Notes: generated by a model not told the origin, from the letters alone. A DNA stretch of 40,337 bases from an uncultured Neomegalonema sp. (GCA_937948985.1 CALFAK010000011.1:1-40337), one strand, 5' to 3'. Counted from the first letter of the stretch, positions 24,840-32,233 are shown. Numbers and translations are program-made.

Positions 24840-25100
24840 GGTAACACAACATAATGCACAAAACACATTTGTAATTTGAATGCGGATATCACGATAATTC
24901 TTTAGGGAAAGGCCATGACCGATGATGATCTACAAGGCTTTGCCGACAAAACCATAATCTCCGCCATGCCACAGTGACATGTACTGTGTAATTAATAAAT
25001 ATCACAAAATATTGTGTCAATATGATCCGGATTGATTGGATTTTAGTCCCCTAATCTTCATTATTGTCCCACAATCGGTAAGCTTATAAGAGGGATCATC
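24840..25100. other. AT-rich gap with one doubtful 20-codon ORF
   Basis: Beyond the antitoxin remnant this stretch is clearly AT-richer than the rest of the window. ATG 24915 to TGA 24977 encodes a 20-residue peptide beginning MTDDDLQGFADK, with AGGGAAAGG just upstream as a plausible RBS. It may be the stub of a lost gene or nothing. The part from about 25000 to 25100 must carry the promoter of the spondin-domain gene; two GTCCC boxes occur there, of unknown meaning. Confidence 0.4.
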
Positions 25101-26165
25101 ATGCAAATTCAATCTAATCAGGGCGCTGCGCTGAGCGAAACGAAATCACAGGGGTCTTTTGAAAAGCTCCTCGACGCGGCACGTGCGGAAGTGGCCGACG
25201 CCAAGGCGGACATTCAGGATGCACGCTCCAATTTCCGCGACTTGAGAGCCGCAGGGGCATCGCCGGAGGCACGGGCAGCCGCGCGCGCTGAAATCCGTGA
25301 AGCACGCGCCGCCGCGACCGAAGCCCGCTCAGAATTGCGCGCGCTGCGTGGTGCCGGACCACAATCCGCACCGGGCAACAGAATCCCGCCCCCTTCACAA
25401 GGCGCGCCTTCCGTCCCCGCCGTCCCGACAACCAATGGACAAATTCTCGGCGGCACCACCGAACCGGGCGCGGTCATTGACCCTGTCTTGGGTGATTTCA
25501 CCCGTGACGGCGGCAGTGCGCCGATCGCCGATGTCGGCGTGCGTGATCTTGGCGCGAATGCCGACGGCACCCGCAATGTTGAGATTACCTTCACCAACAG
25601 CGCACCCGAAGGCGGCACATTCCTGACGCCACCGTGGGTCGCCATTCAAGACGGCGGCTTTGATATTTATGACAGAGGTGGTCCGGCTGCGGAATTCTTG
25701 GAAAGCATCGCCGAGGACGGCTCGGTTGACGCAATCGGTGCCGCCTTTGAAGCCAGCGGTGCGGAAGGTTCAGCAGGGGTTATCACCGGACCGGACGGCA
25801 TCGCCGCCGGGCCACTCGATACGGGTGAAAGCGGTTCTATCGTCTTGACGGTCGATCCGGCCAAGTCGCAATTCCTCAGCTTTGCCTCGATGGTGATCCC
25901 GTCGAATGATGCCTTCATCTCGTCCCCCGGTGATCCGCGCGGGATTCAAATATTTGACGAGCACGGCAACTTCACCGCCGAGGATATTAAGATCACGGGC
26001 GCTGATGTTCTGGATGCCGGCACCGAGGTGAACACCGAACAAGACGCCGCTTTCCTGAATCAGGATGCGCCGAATACCGGTGTTGATGAAAACGGCGTGG
26101 TCACCGTGCATCCGGGCTTCATCGGTTCGGAGGGCTTGCCCGCAACAGACACACCTGCCTATTGA
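25101..26165 (+). CDS. Spondin-domain protein with N-terminal coiled coil
   Basis: A 354-residue protein. Residues about 15-85 are an Ala/Glu/Arg-rich heptad-like helix (FEKLLDAARAEVADAKADI and onward), very probably a coiled coil. A Pro/Gly-rich linker follows. From about 150 to the end is a bacterial spondin-type domain: VEITFTNSAPEGG, LTPPWVAIQDGGFDIYDRG, VLTVDPAKSQFLSFASMVIPSNDAFI and a late GVVTVHPGFIG. Known spondin domains are extracellular adhesion modules, yet no Sec signal peptide is visible, so export may use another route or the start may be special. RBS GAGGGATCATC precedes the ATG. A hairpin terminator lies about 55 bp after the stop. Binding function is inferred. Confidence 0.8.
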   Translation: MQIQSNQGAALSETKSQGSFEKLLDAARAEVADAKADIQDARSNFRDLRAAGASPEARAAARAEIREARAAATEARSELRALRGAGPQSAPGNRIPPPSQGAPSVPAVPTTNGQILGGTTEPGAVIDPVLGDFTRDGGSAPIADVGVRDLGANADGTRNVEITFTNSAPEGGTFLTPPWVAIQDGGFDIYDRGGPAAEFLESIAEDGSVDAIGAAFEASGAEGSAGVITGPDGIAAGPLDTGESGSIVLTVDPAKSQFLSFASMVIPSNDAFISSPGDPRGIQIFDEHGNFTAEDIKITGADVLDAGTEVNTEQDAAFLNQDAPNTGVDENGVVTVHPGFIGSEGLPATDTPAY

Positions 26166-26220
26166 TTTTGGCGGATCGACCGTGACATCGATCTCCATTC
26201 CATAATGATCGGTCTGATAG

Positions 26221-26262
26221 ATGGTGCGAAGCGCAATGCGTTTCGCACCATTTCAGTTTGGC
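26221..26262 (+). terminator. Rho-independent-like terminator after the spondin gene
   Basis: ATGGTGCGAA (26221-26230) pairs with TTCGCACCAT (26242-26251), and an inner CGC/GCG extends the stem. It is followed by a T-rich tail TTCAGTTT. It ends the single-gene unit at 25101-26165. Confidence 0.7.
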
Positions 26263-26448
26263 GCAGGGCATCATCTGCGGTCAGCGCACCAATGCCCGCC
26301 CCCTATCAATTACATTGTATTTGAACATTTTTTCGGCCAACGCCGAAAAAAACGTTGCAGCGAATAACCCTCTCTCAACATCATTCCCGTACACCTGCAT
26401 TTAATCACGAAACGGGCCAGCGCCCGATTGCCTCGCAGGAGTATAACG

Positions 26449-27075
26449 ATGAAAACCACCCTCTCAGTGTTCGCTTTGATGAGTGTGTTCGCGCTTTCCG
26501 GCTGCGGTGACAAACCTGCGGATGCGAAGGCCGAGGATGATAAGGAAGTCTCCGCCGCCGCAGAACCCGCAACGCCCGTCGTTACAAAAGAAGCGGCCCC
26601 GGAAGCCGCCGAAGAAATCGCCGCCGCCGAGCCGGAAGTCGAAATCGATGCCGTAATCGAATTCAAAGGCGAAGACGGCGCGCTCGGCCTGGAACGCACG
26701 TCGCTCGAAATGATTTCACCCGTCCACGACGCCGACAGTGATACCTGGTCGGTATTCGTCCAGCTTGACGAGGAAGCCGCCACCGCGTTTTACGACCTGA
26801 CCAGCAGAACAACGGGCGAGGCGCTGACCATAAGTGTCGATGATAAAATCGTCGCGACACCTGTTCTGGAAACGGCAGTTTACGGGGGCGGATTCGTCTT
26901 TAATGTCGAGAACGGTGAGGCCGCTGATATGGTTGTTGCCACGCTGAAAGGGACCGAGCCGACAACCTCCGTTGTCACCGAACTGGCCCCGGCCACCGAT
27001 GCCGCACCCGCTGACGACGTGGAAGCCGTAGCGGAGCCGGATGTTAAGTCCGACACCGACGACAACACAGAATAA
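26449..27075 (+). CDS. Lipoprotein with SecD P1-head-like domain
   Basis: A 208-residue secreted lipoprotein. The signal sequence MKTTLSVFALMSVFALSGC has the lipobox LSGC, with the lipidated Cys at 19. An acidic Ala/Glu/Pro-rich linker runs to about residue 68. A compact domain follows (about 72-165): LQ-type strand FVQLDEEAATAFYDLTSRTT, GEALTISVDDKIVATPVLETA and GGGFVFNVENGE. This is the pattern of the P1 head subdomain found in SecD, and in stand-alone SecD-head lipoproteins. The tail is again acidic and low-complexity. AGGAG at 26436-26440 fixes the ATG at 26449. A strong terminator follows. Function is unknown; the P1 head in SecD contacts translocating protein. Confidence 0.8.
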   Translation: MKTTLSVFALMSVFALSGCGDKPADAKAEDDKEVSAAAEPATPVVTKEAAPEAAEEIAAAEPEVEIDAVIEFKGEDGALGLERTSLEMISPVHDADSDTWSVFVQLDEEAATAFYDLTSRTTGEALTISVDDKIVATPVLETAVYGGGFVFNVENGEAADMVVATLKGTEPTTSVVTELAPATDAAPADDVEAVAEPDVKSDTDDNTE

Positions 27076-27164
27076 CGGGCGTCACCCGCATGACAGGTCT
27101 CAGACCGCTCATACATGACACTCAGAATCGCAGGGGGACTGCGAAGCGCCTGTGATATATGGCC

Positions 27165-27195
27165 CGCCCCGGAGGAAACTCCGGGGCGTTTTCTT
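27165..27195 (+). terminator. Strong rho-independent terminator
   Basis: CGCCCCGGAG (27165-27174) and CTCCGGGGCG (27179-27188) form a perfect 10-bp stem with a GAAA tetraloop, followed by TTTTCTT. It lies 90 bp after the lipoprotein gene and closes that unit. Confidence 0.92.
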
Positions 27196-27286
27196 ATGGG
27201 CAAGGGCGGTGTAGGATTGCCTGACGGGGCGGGAATACGGACAGGATGACGCGGATGATACCAGCCTTTAAGCGTGATACCCGATC

Positions 27287-27973
27287 ATGACGGGGCGTTT
27301 GTTTCGGGGGCCGGTCTCATGGGATGACTACACCGATGCGCTGGATCTGCGCCCGCCGCCGGGGGTCGCACCACCCCCGCCGCAATTCAATATCGCACCC
27401 AACACACTGGTTCCTGTAATCCGCCCCCGCGAACACGGCGCGCCGGGGCTTGAGGTTATGCTCAAACTCTGGGGCTTGATTCCCGCTTGGTGGAACAAGC
27501 CATTGTCCGAGAAAAAATGGACCAGCCATACCGCCCGCTGCGAAGAAATCGACGAAAGCGCAGCGTTTCGGGGTGCTTTCCGCTATCGCCGCTGTCTGGT
27601 TCCAGTCAGCGGCTTTTACCTGTGGAGCGGCGAACCGGGCCGCAAAGTCGCCTTCTCCATCGGAGTCCGCGATGCACCTTGGTTTTGCCTTGCGGGTGTG
27701 TGGGAACGATGGGGTTATGACGGGGCCGAATACGACACTTTTGCAGTGCTGAGCACAGAGGCGAATGCGTTGGTCTCGGCACATTCCTCACGGATGCCCG
27801 TCATCATCCGCCCCGGCGCATATAAGCGCTGGCTTGATGTTTCTCAGCGCTCAGTGGAACGGATGTTCGAGCCACTCCCGGCGGAAGACATGATCGAGTG
27901 GCCCGCCGGTGAAGGTGTGGGCAATATGCGCAATCAACACATGGATGTTATGGGCAAACGCCCGAAAGATTAG
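27287..27973 (+). CDS. SRAP (YedK/HMCES)-fold protein lacking catalytic residues
   Basis: A 228-residue protein of the SOS-response-associated peptidase family. The framework is clear: FNIAPNTLVPVIRP, LKLWGLIPAWWN, AAFRGAFRYRRCLVPVSGFYLW, FCLAGVWERW, TFAVLSTEAN, SRMPVII. Active members start MCGR and use Cys2 to trap abasic sites, with an Asn before AR, a Glu in GFYEW and a His before RMP. Here the start is MTGR (Thr2), and the other positions appear to be Thr82, Leu112 and Ser168. All four key residues are therefore changed while the fold is kept. The start is fixed by the family N-terminus. The stop codon lies inside a 97-bp inverted-repeat element. A regulatory or DNA-binding role is possible; none is shown. 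Confidence 0.85.
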   Translation: MTGRLFRGPVSWDDYTDALDLRPPPGVAPPPPQFNIAPNTLVPVIRPREHGAPGLEVMLKLWGLIPAWWNKPLSEKKWTSHTARCEEIDESAAFRGAFRYRRCLVPVSGFYLWSGEPGRKVAFSIGVRDAPWFCLAGVWERWGYDGAEYDTFAVLSTEANALVSAHSSRMPVIIRPGAYKRWLDVSQRSVERMFEPLPAEDMIEWPAGEGVGNMRNQHMDVMGKRPKD

Positions 27974-28066
27974 AGTGACGCGCGATCGGCTTGGGTCACA
28001 CCGCGTCAGAATTCACAGCGGGTTTTAGCGGGAAACCCGACCCAAGTGTATTGTGTATCACTCTAA
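27970..28066. mobile_element. MITE-like 97-bp inverted-repeat element
   Basis: Terminal TTAGAGTGA (27970-27978) is matched by TCACTCTAA (28058-28066). After exactly 11 bases on each side comes a second matched pair, CTTGGGTC (27990-27997) and GACCCAAG (28039-28046). An inner stem GGGTTT/AAACCC (28020-28025, 28033-28038) completes a nested structure. TA dinucleotides border the termini, as in mariner/IS630-type target duplications. No coding capacity. The left end contains the SRAP-fold stop codon (27971-27973). A transcription-termination or RNA structure is the alternative. Confidence 0.55.
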
Positions 28067-28095
28067 CTTAACGAGTTTATTGAATACCCTTAAAA

Positions 28096-28110
28096 GCGAA
28101 ATGTTTTCGC
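28096..28110. promoter_or_regulatory. Small palindrome upstream of the DHDPS-family gene
   Basis: GCGAAA (28096-28101) and TTTCGC (28105-28110) form a 6-bp dyad around TGT, 39 bp before the ATG at 28150. It could be an operator or a leader hairpin. No regulator gene is adjacent to support either reading. Confidence 0.2.
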
Positions 28111-28149
28111 AATGCCTTGTGTTCGGTCTAAAATCTTACGGGTGTTTTA

Positions 28150-29052
28150 ATGTTGAATTCGACGGAACAGGGTCGCGGTATCATCGCGCCAATACTCACC
28201 CCTTTCAATGATGACTTGAGCATTGCGACAGACCTGTATGCCGCCCATGCGCAGCGGATGCTGGATGAAGGCTGTGTGGGACTAACGGCATTCGACATCA
28301 CGGGCGAAGCGGCGTCTGTCGGCAAGGATGAGCGGATCAATACATTATGGTCCGTCACACAAGCGGGGATTGATCCATCCAAAATCCTTGCGGGAACGGG
28401 CCTGTGCACCATCAGCGAAACGGCGGACCTCACCCGTGCGTGCCTTGATCTGGGATGCGGGGGCACGCTAATTATGCCGCCGTTTTTCTTCAAAAACGCG
28501 CCCGAAGACGGCCTCTATGCCTATTTCGAGCAAATCATTGCACGCGTCGGTGACGATTTGCGGGCATACTTGCATCACGCTCCGGAATTCACGGGCGTCG
28601 GCCTGTCTGTTCCCCTCATGCGGCGGTTGCGCGCGGATTTTCCCGATCAGATTATCGGCATCAAAGACTGTTCCGGCGATTGGACCCGCCTGCAAGCGTT
28701 GATCGCGATTGAGGGTTTGGCTGTCTATTCATCATCGGAGGCAACGGCCCTTCAGGCAATAGAGGCGGGTGCGGCGGGGTGCATCAGCGCAACGGCCAAC
28801 GTAAACGCCCCCGCAATATGCGCCATGTTGAGCGCCCGCGAAGCCGGCAACAGCATGGATGAAGCCTATCTGCTCGGCTCTATCGAGGTTGTGCGCGAAG
28901 CGATGGAACAGCGTGGTTTCATCGAAATCCCTAAACGCTATTTGGCCCTTAAATCAGGCGATAGCCGCTGGGCAAATGTCCGGCCACCCCTGTTACAAGC
29001 CACTGCTGAAGCGGGTAAAAATTTGGCTGAAAAAATAGACATGGCAATCTAA
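28150..29052 (+). CDS. Dihydrodipicolinate synthase (DapA) family aldolase/lyase
   Basis: A 300-residue class I (Schiff-base) TIM-barrel lyase. N-terminal IIAPILTPFNDDLSI is typical. The pyruvate-binding loop reads DITGEAASV where classical enzymes have GTTGE-type sequence. The lysine that forms the Schiff base is in IIGIKDCSGDW, and the active-site tyrosine is probably in RAYLHHAPEFTGVGLS. A C-terminal helical region ends in KNLAEKID. The changed GTTGE loop and the YLHHAP segment argue against a lysine-biosynthetic DapA; sialic acid, keto-deoxy-sugar or hydroxyproline-type lyases of the family are possible. It stands alone on its strand with its own upstream region, so no pathway can be assigned. 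Confidence 0.82.
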   Translation: MLNSTEQGRGIIAPILTPFNDDLSIATDLYAAHAQRMLDEGCVGLTAFDITGEAASVGKDERINTLWSVTQAGIDPSKILAGTGLCTISETADLTRACLDLGCGGTLIMPPFFFKNAPEDGLYAYFEQIIARVGDDLRAYLHHAPEFTGVGLSVPLMRRLRADFPDQIIGIKDCSGDWTRLQALIAIEGLAVYSSSEATALQAIEAGAAGCISATANVNAPAICAMLSAREAGNSMDEAYLLGSIEVVREAMEQRGFIEIPKRYLALKSGDSRWANVRPPLLQATAEAGKNLAEKIDMAI

Positions 29053-29196
29053 GAGTGCATTCAAGCCGAAAAAATTGAGTTTTTTGATCCGTATTGAGAC
29101 AATTACGCTTGCTAGAACCGCACAAATACGCAATTCTGTCCTAAATTGGATCATCAAAGATATACTCTCAGCATGATCCGCATTTAGGGATTGCTT

Positions 29197-29280
29197 ATGT
29201 TGGTCATTGGCCTCATCCAGCGAACAGGTTGCAATTTCGCGCCCGGCACAGTCGCGTATGGTAGTGACCGATGCTTCTGA
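29197..29280 (+). CDS. Possible 27-residue ORF overlapping the ATP-grasp start
   Basis: ATG 29197 opens a 27-residue reading frame that begins MLVIGLIQRTGCNF and ends SDRCF, with TAGGGATTG-type purines about 8 bp upstream. Its TGA (29278-29280) overlaps the first codons of the ATP-grasp gene at 29271, an arrangement that would couple translation. It could be a leader peptide or a small substrate for the ligase, or spurious. It lacks the acidic, Thr-rich core of known graspetide precursors. Confidence 0.2.
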   Translation: MLVIGLIQRTGCNFAPGTVAYGSDRCF

Positions 29281-30146
29281 TTGCAGGTGGTGACACCGAT
29301 TCCCAGCTTGGACGTTTGATCACGCGCGCTAAAGAGCGGACCGTGGCACTGACAACTCTGCTCCATACCAGCGCGGATGACCTGCCGCTCGTCTGGGATC
29401 TTGAAACGGGTGTGTTGCGCATCGGATCGGTCGAAATCCGCGCGACATCGGCGTTCGTGCGTCAGGATGTGTTCCGATATCTCAGTTCCCAAAAAGCAAC
29501 AGATCAGGCGGATGCGCGCAACTGGAAAGTGCTGTTCGACGGCTGGCTGTGGGCAAATCCTGAGATACGCATCTTCAACCGCGATTTTGCGATGAAGGAC
29601 GCGGTGAATAAACCGCTCGCGCTGGTCTGGGCGCGTGATGTCGGGTTGCCGATTCCCAAAACCTCGATCCACGCATCGAAATCAGAAGCCGAAGCGCTGC
29701 TGGACGGAGGGCGGACGGTTTATAAACCTGTCGCCGGGGGCGATGTCTGCCGCGAGTTGAGCACCAACGACCTGCGCAAAGTACGCAAGCCGCATTTGCC
29801 GCGCCCTTATATCTTTCAGGAACGGCTGGTGGCACCGGACCTGCGTATTTTCCGCATTGGCGAGCGGTTTTTCGCTTTTGAGATCGAAGCCGATGCGCTG
29901 GATTACCGGACCGTGGGCGGTGAAGCGAAGATCAAGCAAGTCACCGTGCCGCTGCACCTGCTGGGGCCGCTGCGTAAGCTGACCAATAAGCTGGGGCTGA
30001 GCTATTCGGCATCGGATTTCAAGGCCAGCGCCACATCGGATGCGCTGATCTATCTGGAAACAAACTCCAACCCGATGTTCGCGGCGTTCGACATTGCGTC
30101 CGATGGCGCGCTGGTCGATGCGATGTTGGATTGGCTGACGGCTTAG
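29271..30146 (+). CDS. ATP-grasp ligase, similar in layout to peptide-modifying (MvdD/RimK-type) ligases
   Basis: A 291-residue ATP-grasp protein. The N-terminal third (SAFVRQDVFRYLSSQ, then WKVLFDGWLWANPEIRIFNR) is a pre-ATP-grasp domain of the kind that checks or binds the substrate. The ATP-grasp fold follows: NKPLALVWARDVGLPIPKT, the lysine strand TVYKPVAGGD, the adenine-binding hinge YIFQERLVAPDLRIFRIG, and metal-ligand region YLETNSNPMFAAF near the C-terminus. The combination FQERL...DLRIF with a late ETNSNP is like the ligases that make ester/amide links in graspetides (microviridin type), and also like RimK relatives. It sits between a DapA-family gene and a TPR membrane protein. The substrate is unknown. 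Confidence 0.82.
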   Translation: MLLIAGGDTDSQLGRLITRAKERTVALTTLLHTSADDLPLVWDLETGVLRIGSVEIRATSAFVRQDVFRYLSSQKATDQADARNWKVLFDGWLWANPEIRIFNRDFAMKDAVNKPLALVWARDVGLPIPKTSIHASKSEAEALLDGGRTVYKPVAGGDVCRELSTNDLRKVRKPHLPRPYIFQERLVAPDLRIFRIGERFFAFEIEADALDYRTVGGEAKIKQVTVPLHLLGPLRKLTNKLGLSYSASDFKASATSDALIYLETNSNPMFAAFDIASDGALVDAMLDWLTA

Positions 30147-30205
30147 AGCCCTAACAGTCTTGATCGCAAATGTTATTGTTCCCACTTTAGGGAGTGGAGG
30201 GACAT

Positions 30206-31771
30206 ATGTTTGAAAATGAGATTTTTCAGGGGTTCAGCGCTTTCAGCGCCGTGCTTGGATTCATCGCGAGCGCGCCCGGACTTGGAATCTTGTGGCTGAA
30301 ATTTCAGTCTAAGCTGAAGCAAAATCAAGAAGCCACGCAGGAACTCTATGACGCGCAAGTGCGGCAGATTAAGGCCAATAATTCCTTGATCAAGGAACTT
30401 ATGGAGGCCTCGCCAAAGGGGTTGCAGAAGGATTTGCTCAAAGCGGGGCCGGATATCGGGGCGAAGATTGAAGCTTATCAGGGATTTCTGGACCACCTGC
30501 GCCCCGCGCTGACCGAAAGCTATGCGGCGATCCGCGATTATCGCGCGGTGAGTGAGACATCGGTTGATCTGAAAGCGGCGCATCTGGCGGCGATGGGAGC
30601 GGCAGCAGCATCGGGGGATGATGCGCACGCGGCGGAGGTAGACGCTTTGTGCGACAGGCTGCACGCCGCCGAACTTGCCGAAGCGGAAGATGGCATCAGG
30701 CCGGAAGGCGCTGAGGAGTTGCGGCGTCTGGCGGAGCAGCGCGGCGCAGAAGGCCAATATGCGGTGGCTGCGGATCTCAATCGACGTGCCGTTGATCTGC
30801 TGACTGCGCGTGATGGGCCGGAAGCTGAAACGACGGTTGAGGCCTTAAGCGCGCTAGGCATCTACGAAACTAAAGCTGGAAATCATGCCATTGGCGAGAA
30901 GCTCCACAAAAAAGCGCTTGAGATTCGTGAGCGTGTGCATGGCATTGAGCACCATGCGACAGCGGCCAGCTATGACAACCTCGGCCTCAGCCTCTTTTCG
31001 CAGGGTCGAATTGAAGAGGCAGAGCTATTTCATCGAAAGGGCCTCGAAATCCGCATACGCGCGCTTGGCGAGGCGCACCCTGATACCGCATACAGCTATA
31101 GCAACGTAGCGTCTGTTCTGGGTTTTAAAAAGCGCCACAATGAGGCAGAAGCGCTACTCCGGAAATGCCTCGATATTCGTGTCGTTTCGCAGGGCGAAGA
31201 GCATCCTGAAACTGCTGCCAGCTACAATGACCTCGCCTTCAATCTGGCTTCGCAAAAACGCTATCAAGAGGCAGAGCCGCTTTGCCGTAAAGCCCTCGAA
31301 CGCAATTTGAGTATTCTGGGCGAAAAACATCCTGGAACAGGACGTAGCTGCTACGGATTAGCCTCCATTCTGACCGCACAGGGGCGCTATGCGGAAGCGG
31401 AACCCCTCTACCGCAAGAGCCTCGAAATCTGCGTTCTTACGCTGGGTGAAGATCATCCTGAAACGGCTACAAGCTATATCCATTCAGCGAATAGTTTCAA
31501 CGCGCAGGGCCTCTATGAGGAGGCAGAGCCGCTTTTCCGCAAAGGCCTCGAAATCCGTGCGCGTACGCTGGGCGAAGAGCATCCTGACACAGCGATGAGC
31601 TACAACAACGTCGCTTCCAATCTCAATGCGCAGGGCCGCTATGAGGAGGCAGAGCCGCTACACCGCAAAGCCGTTGCGTTGATGGAGGCGGCGGTTGGTG
31701 CAGATCATCCGCGCACCGTTCAACTGAGGCAAAATCTGGAGGTATGCCTCGCCAATCGCGCGAACATCTAA
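30206..31771 (+). CDS. Membrane-anchored TPR-repeat protein
   Basis: A 521-residue protein. Residues about 9-31 (SAFSAVLGFIASAPGLGILWL) form a single membrane anchor. A coiled-coil-like stretch follows, with repeated Gln/Lys/Leu, to about residue 120. From about 205 there are seven or so kinesin-light-chain-type TPRs of 42 residues, each with A(E)PL(Y/F)RKxLEIR...LGEEHP(D/E)TAxSYNN...L.AQGRYEEAE. ATG 30206 is chosen because GGAGGGACAT precedes it. It starts 59 bp after the ATP-grasp gene, so the two may share a transcript. It is probably a protein-protein scaffold at the cytoplasmic face. The C-terminus has no enzymatic domain. Confidence 0.85.
   Translation: MFENEIFQGFSAFSAVLGFIASAPGLGILWLKFQSKLKQNQEATQELYDAQVRQIKANNSLIKELMEASPKGLQKDLLKAGPDIGAKIEAYQGFLDHLRPALTESYAAIRDYRAVSETSVDLKAAHLAAMGAAAASGDDAHAAEVDALCDRLHAAELAEAEDGIRPEGAEELRRLAEQRGAEGQYAVAADLNRRAVDLLTARDGPEAETTVEALSALGIYETKAGNHAIGEKLHKKALEIRERVHGIEHHATAASYDNLGLSLFSQGRIEEAELFHRKGLEIRIRALGEAHPDTAYSYSNVASVLGFKKRHNEAEALLRKCLDIRVVSQGEEHPETAASYNDLAFNLASQKRYQEAEPLCRKALERNLSILGEKHPGTGRSCYGLASILTAQGRYAEAEPLYRKSLEICVLTLGEDHPETATSYIHSANSFNAQGLYEEAEPLFRKGLEIRARTLGEEHPDTAMSYNNVASNLNAQGRYEEAEPLHRKAVALMEAAVGADHPRTVQLRQNLEVCLANRANI
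30829..31740 (+). repeat. 126-bp tandem repeat encoding TPR units
   Basis: About seven head-to-tail 126-bp (42-codon) units lie within the TPR gene, several nearly alike at the DNA level (for example the shared AGGCAGAGCCGCT before each CGCAAAGCC-type helix). This suggests recent unit duplication. Unit number could vary between strains. Confidence 0.75.
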
Positions 31772-31777
31772 GCCCTC

Positions 31778-32233
31778 TCATGCCACCCGAAAGCCTTCCC
31801 AACGTCTTACGGTGCGCAGGACAAGGCTGGATTGCATCCGCATGACGCCGGGCAGGGCCGAGAGGGCGTGGCGGTGGACGCGTTCGTAGTCTTCCGGGCC
31901 TTTGGTTGCGATGCGCAGCAGGTAGTCGAATGCGCCCGTCAGCAGGTGACATTCGGTGATGTCGGAGGAGTTGCGTACCGCCTCCTCAAACGCCTCCAGC
32001 GTCTCCTCACTTTGGGATTGCAGGGCGATTTCGACGAAGAAGTCATGGGTATAGCCCAACGCTTTGGGGTTTAGAATCGCGGCGTAGCGCTCGATTTTGC
32101 CGGAGTCTTCCAAGATTTTGATGCGGCGATGGACGGCGGAGACGGAGAGATTCACTTCCTCCGCCAGTTCCGCAGCCGTGGCGCGCCCTGATTCTTGCAG
32201 GATGTTGAGCAATCTGGCGTCGATACTGTCCAT
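31778..32233 (-). CDS. Lrp/AsnC-family transcriptional regulator
   Basis: A 151-residue regulator. The N-terminal winged helix (residues 1-60) has MDSIDARLLNILQESGRATAAELA and VNLSVSAVHRRIKILEDSG. The RAM (effector-binding) domain follows, with ITECHLLTGAFDYLLRI and a final VRRWEGFRV. It diverges from the alanine dehydrogenase gene across 134 bp, the standard arrangement for an alanine-responsive Lrp (AldR-type) activating ald. AGGAA lies about 10 bp before the ATG. The target is inferred from this position. Confidence 0.9.
   Translation of the reverse strand: MDSIDARLLNILQESGRATAAELAEEVNLSVSAVHRRIKILEDSGKIERYAAILNPKALGYTHDFFVEIALQSQSEETLEAFEEAVRNSSDITECHLLTGAFDYLLRIATKGPEDYERVHRHALSALPGVMRMQSSLVLRTVRRWEGFRVA

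Noticed and set aside
29070-29095. A-run and T-run after the DapA-family gene
   Set aside because: The AAAAAA/TTTTTT pairing is A-T only and would be a weak stem; a true terminator cannot be claimed.
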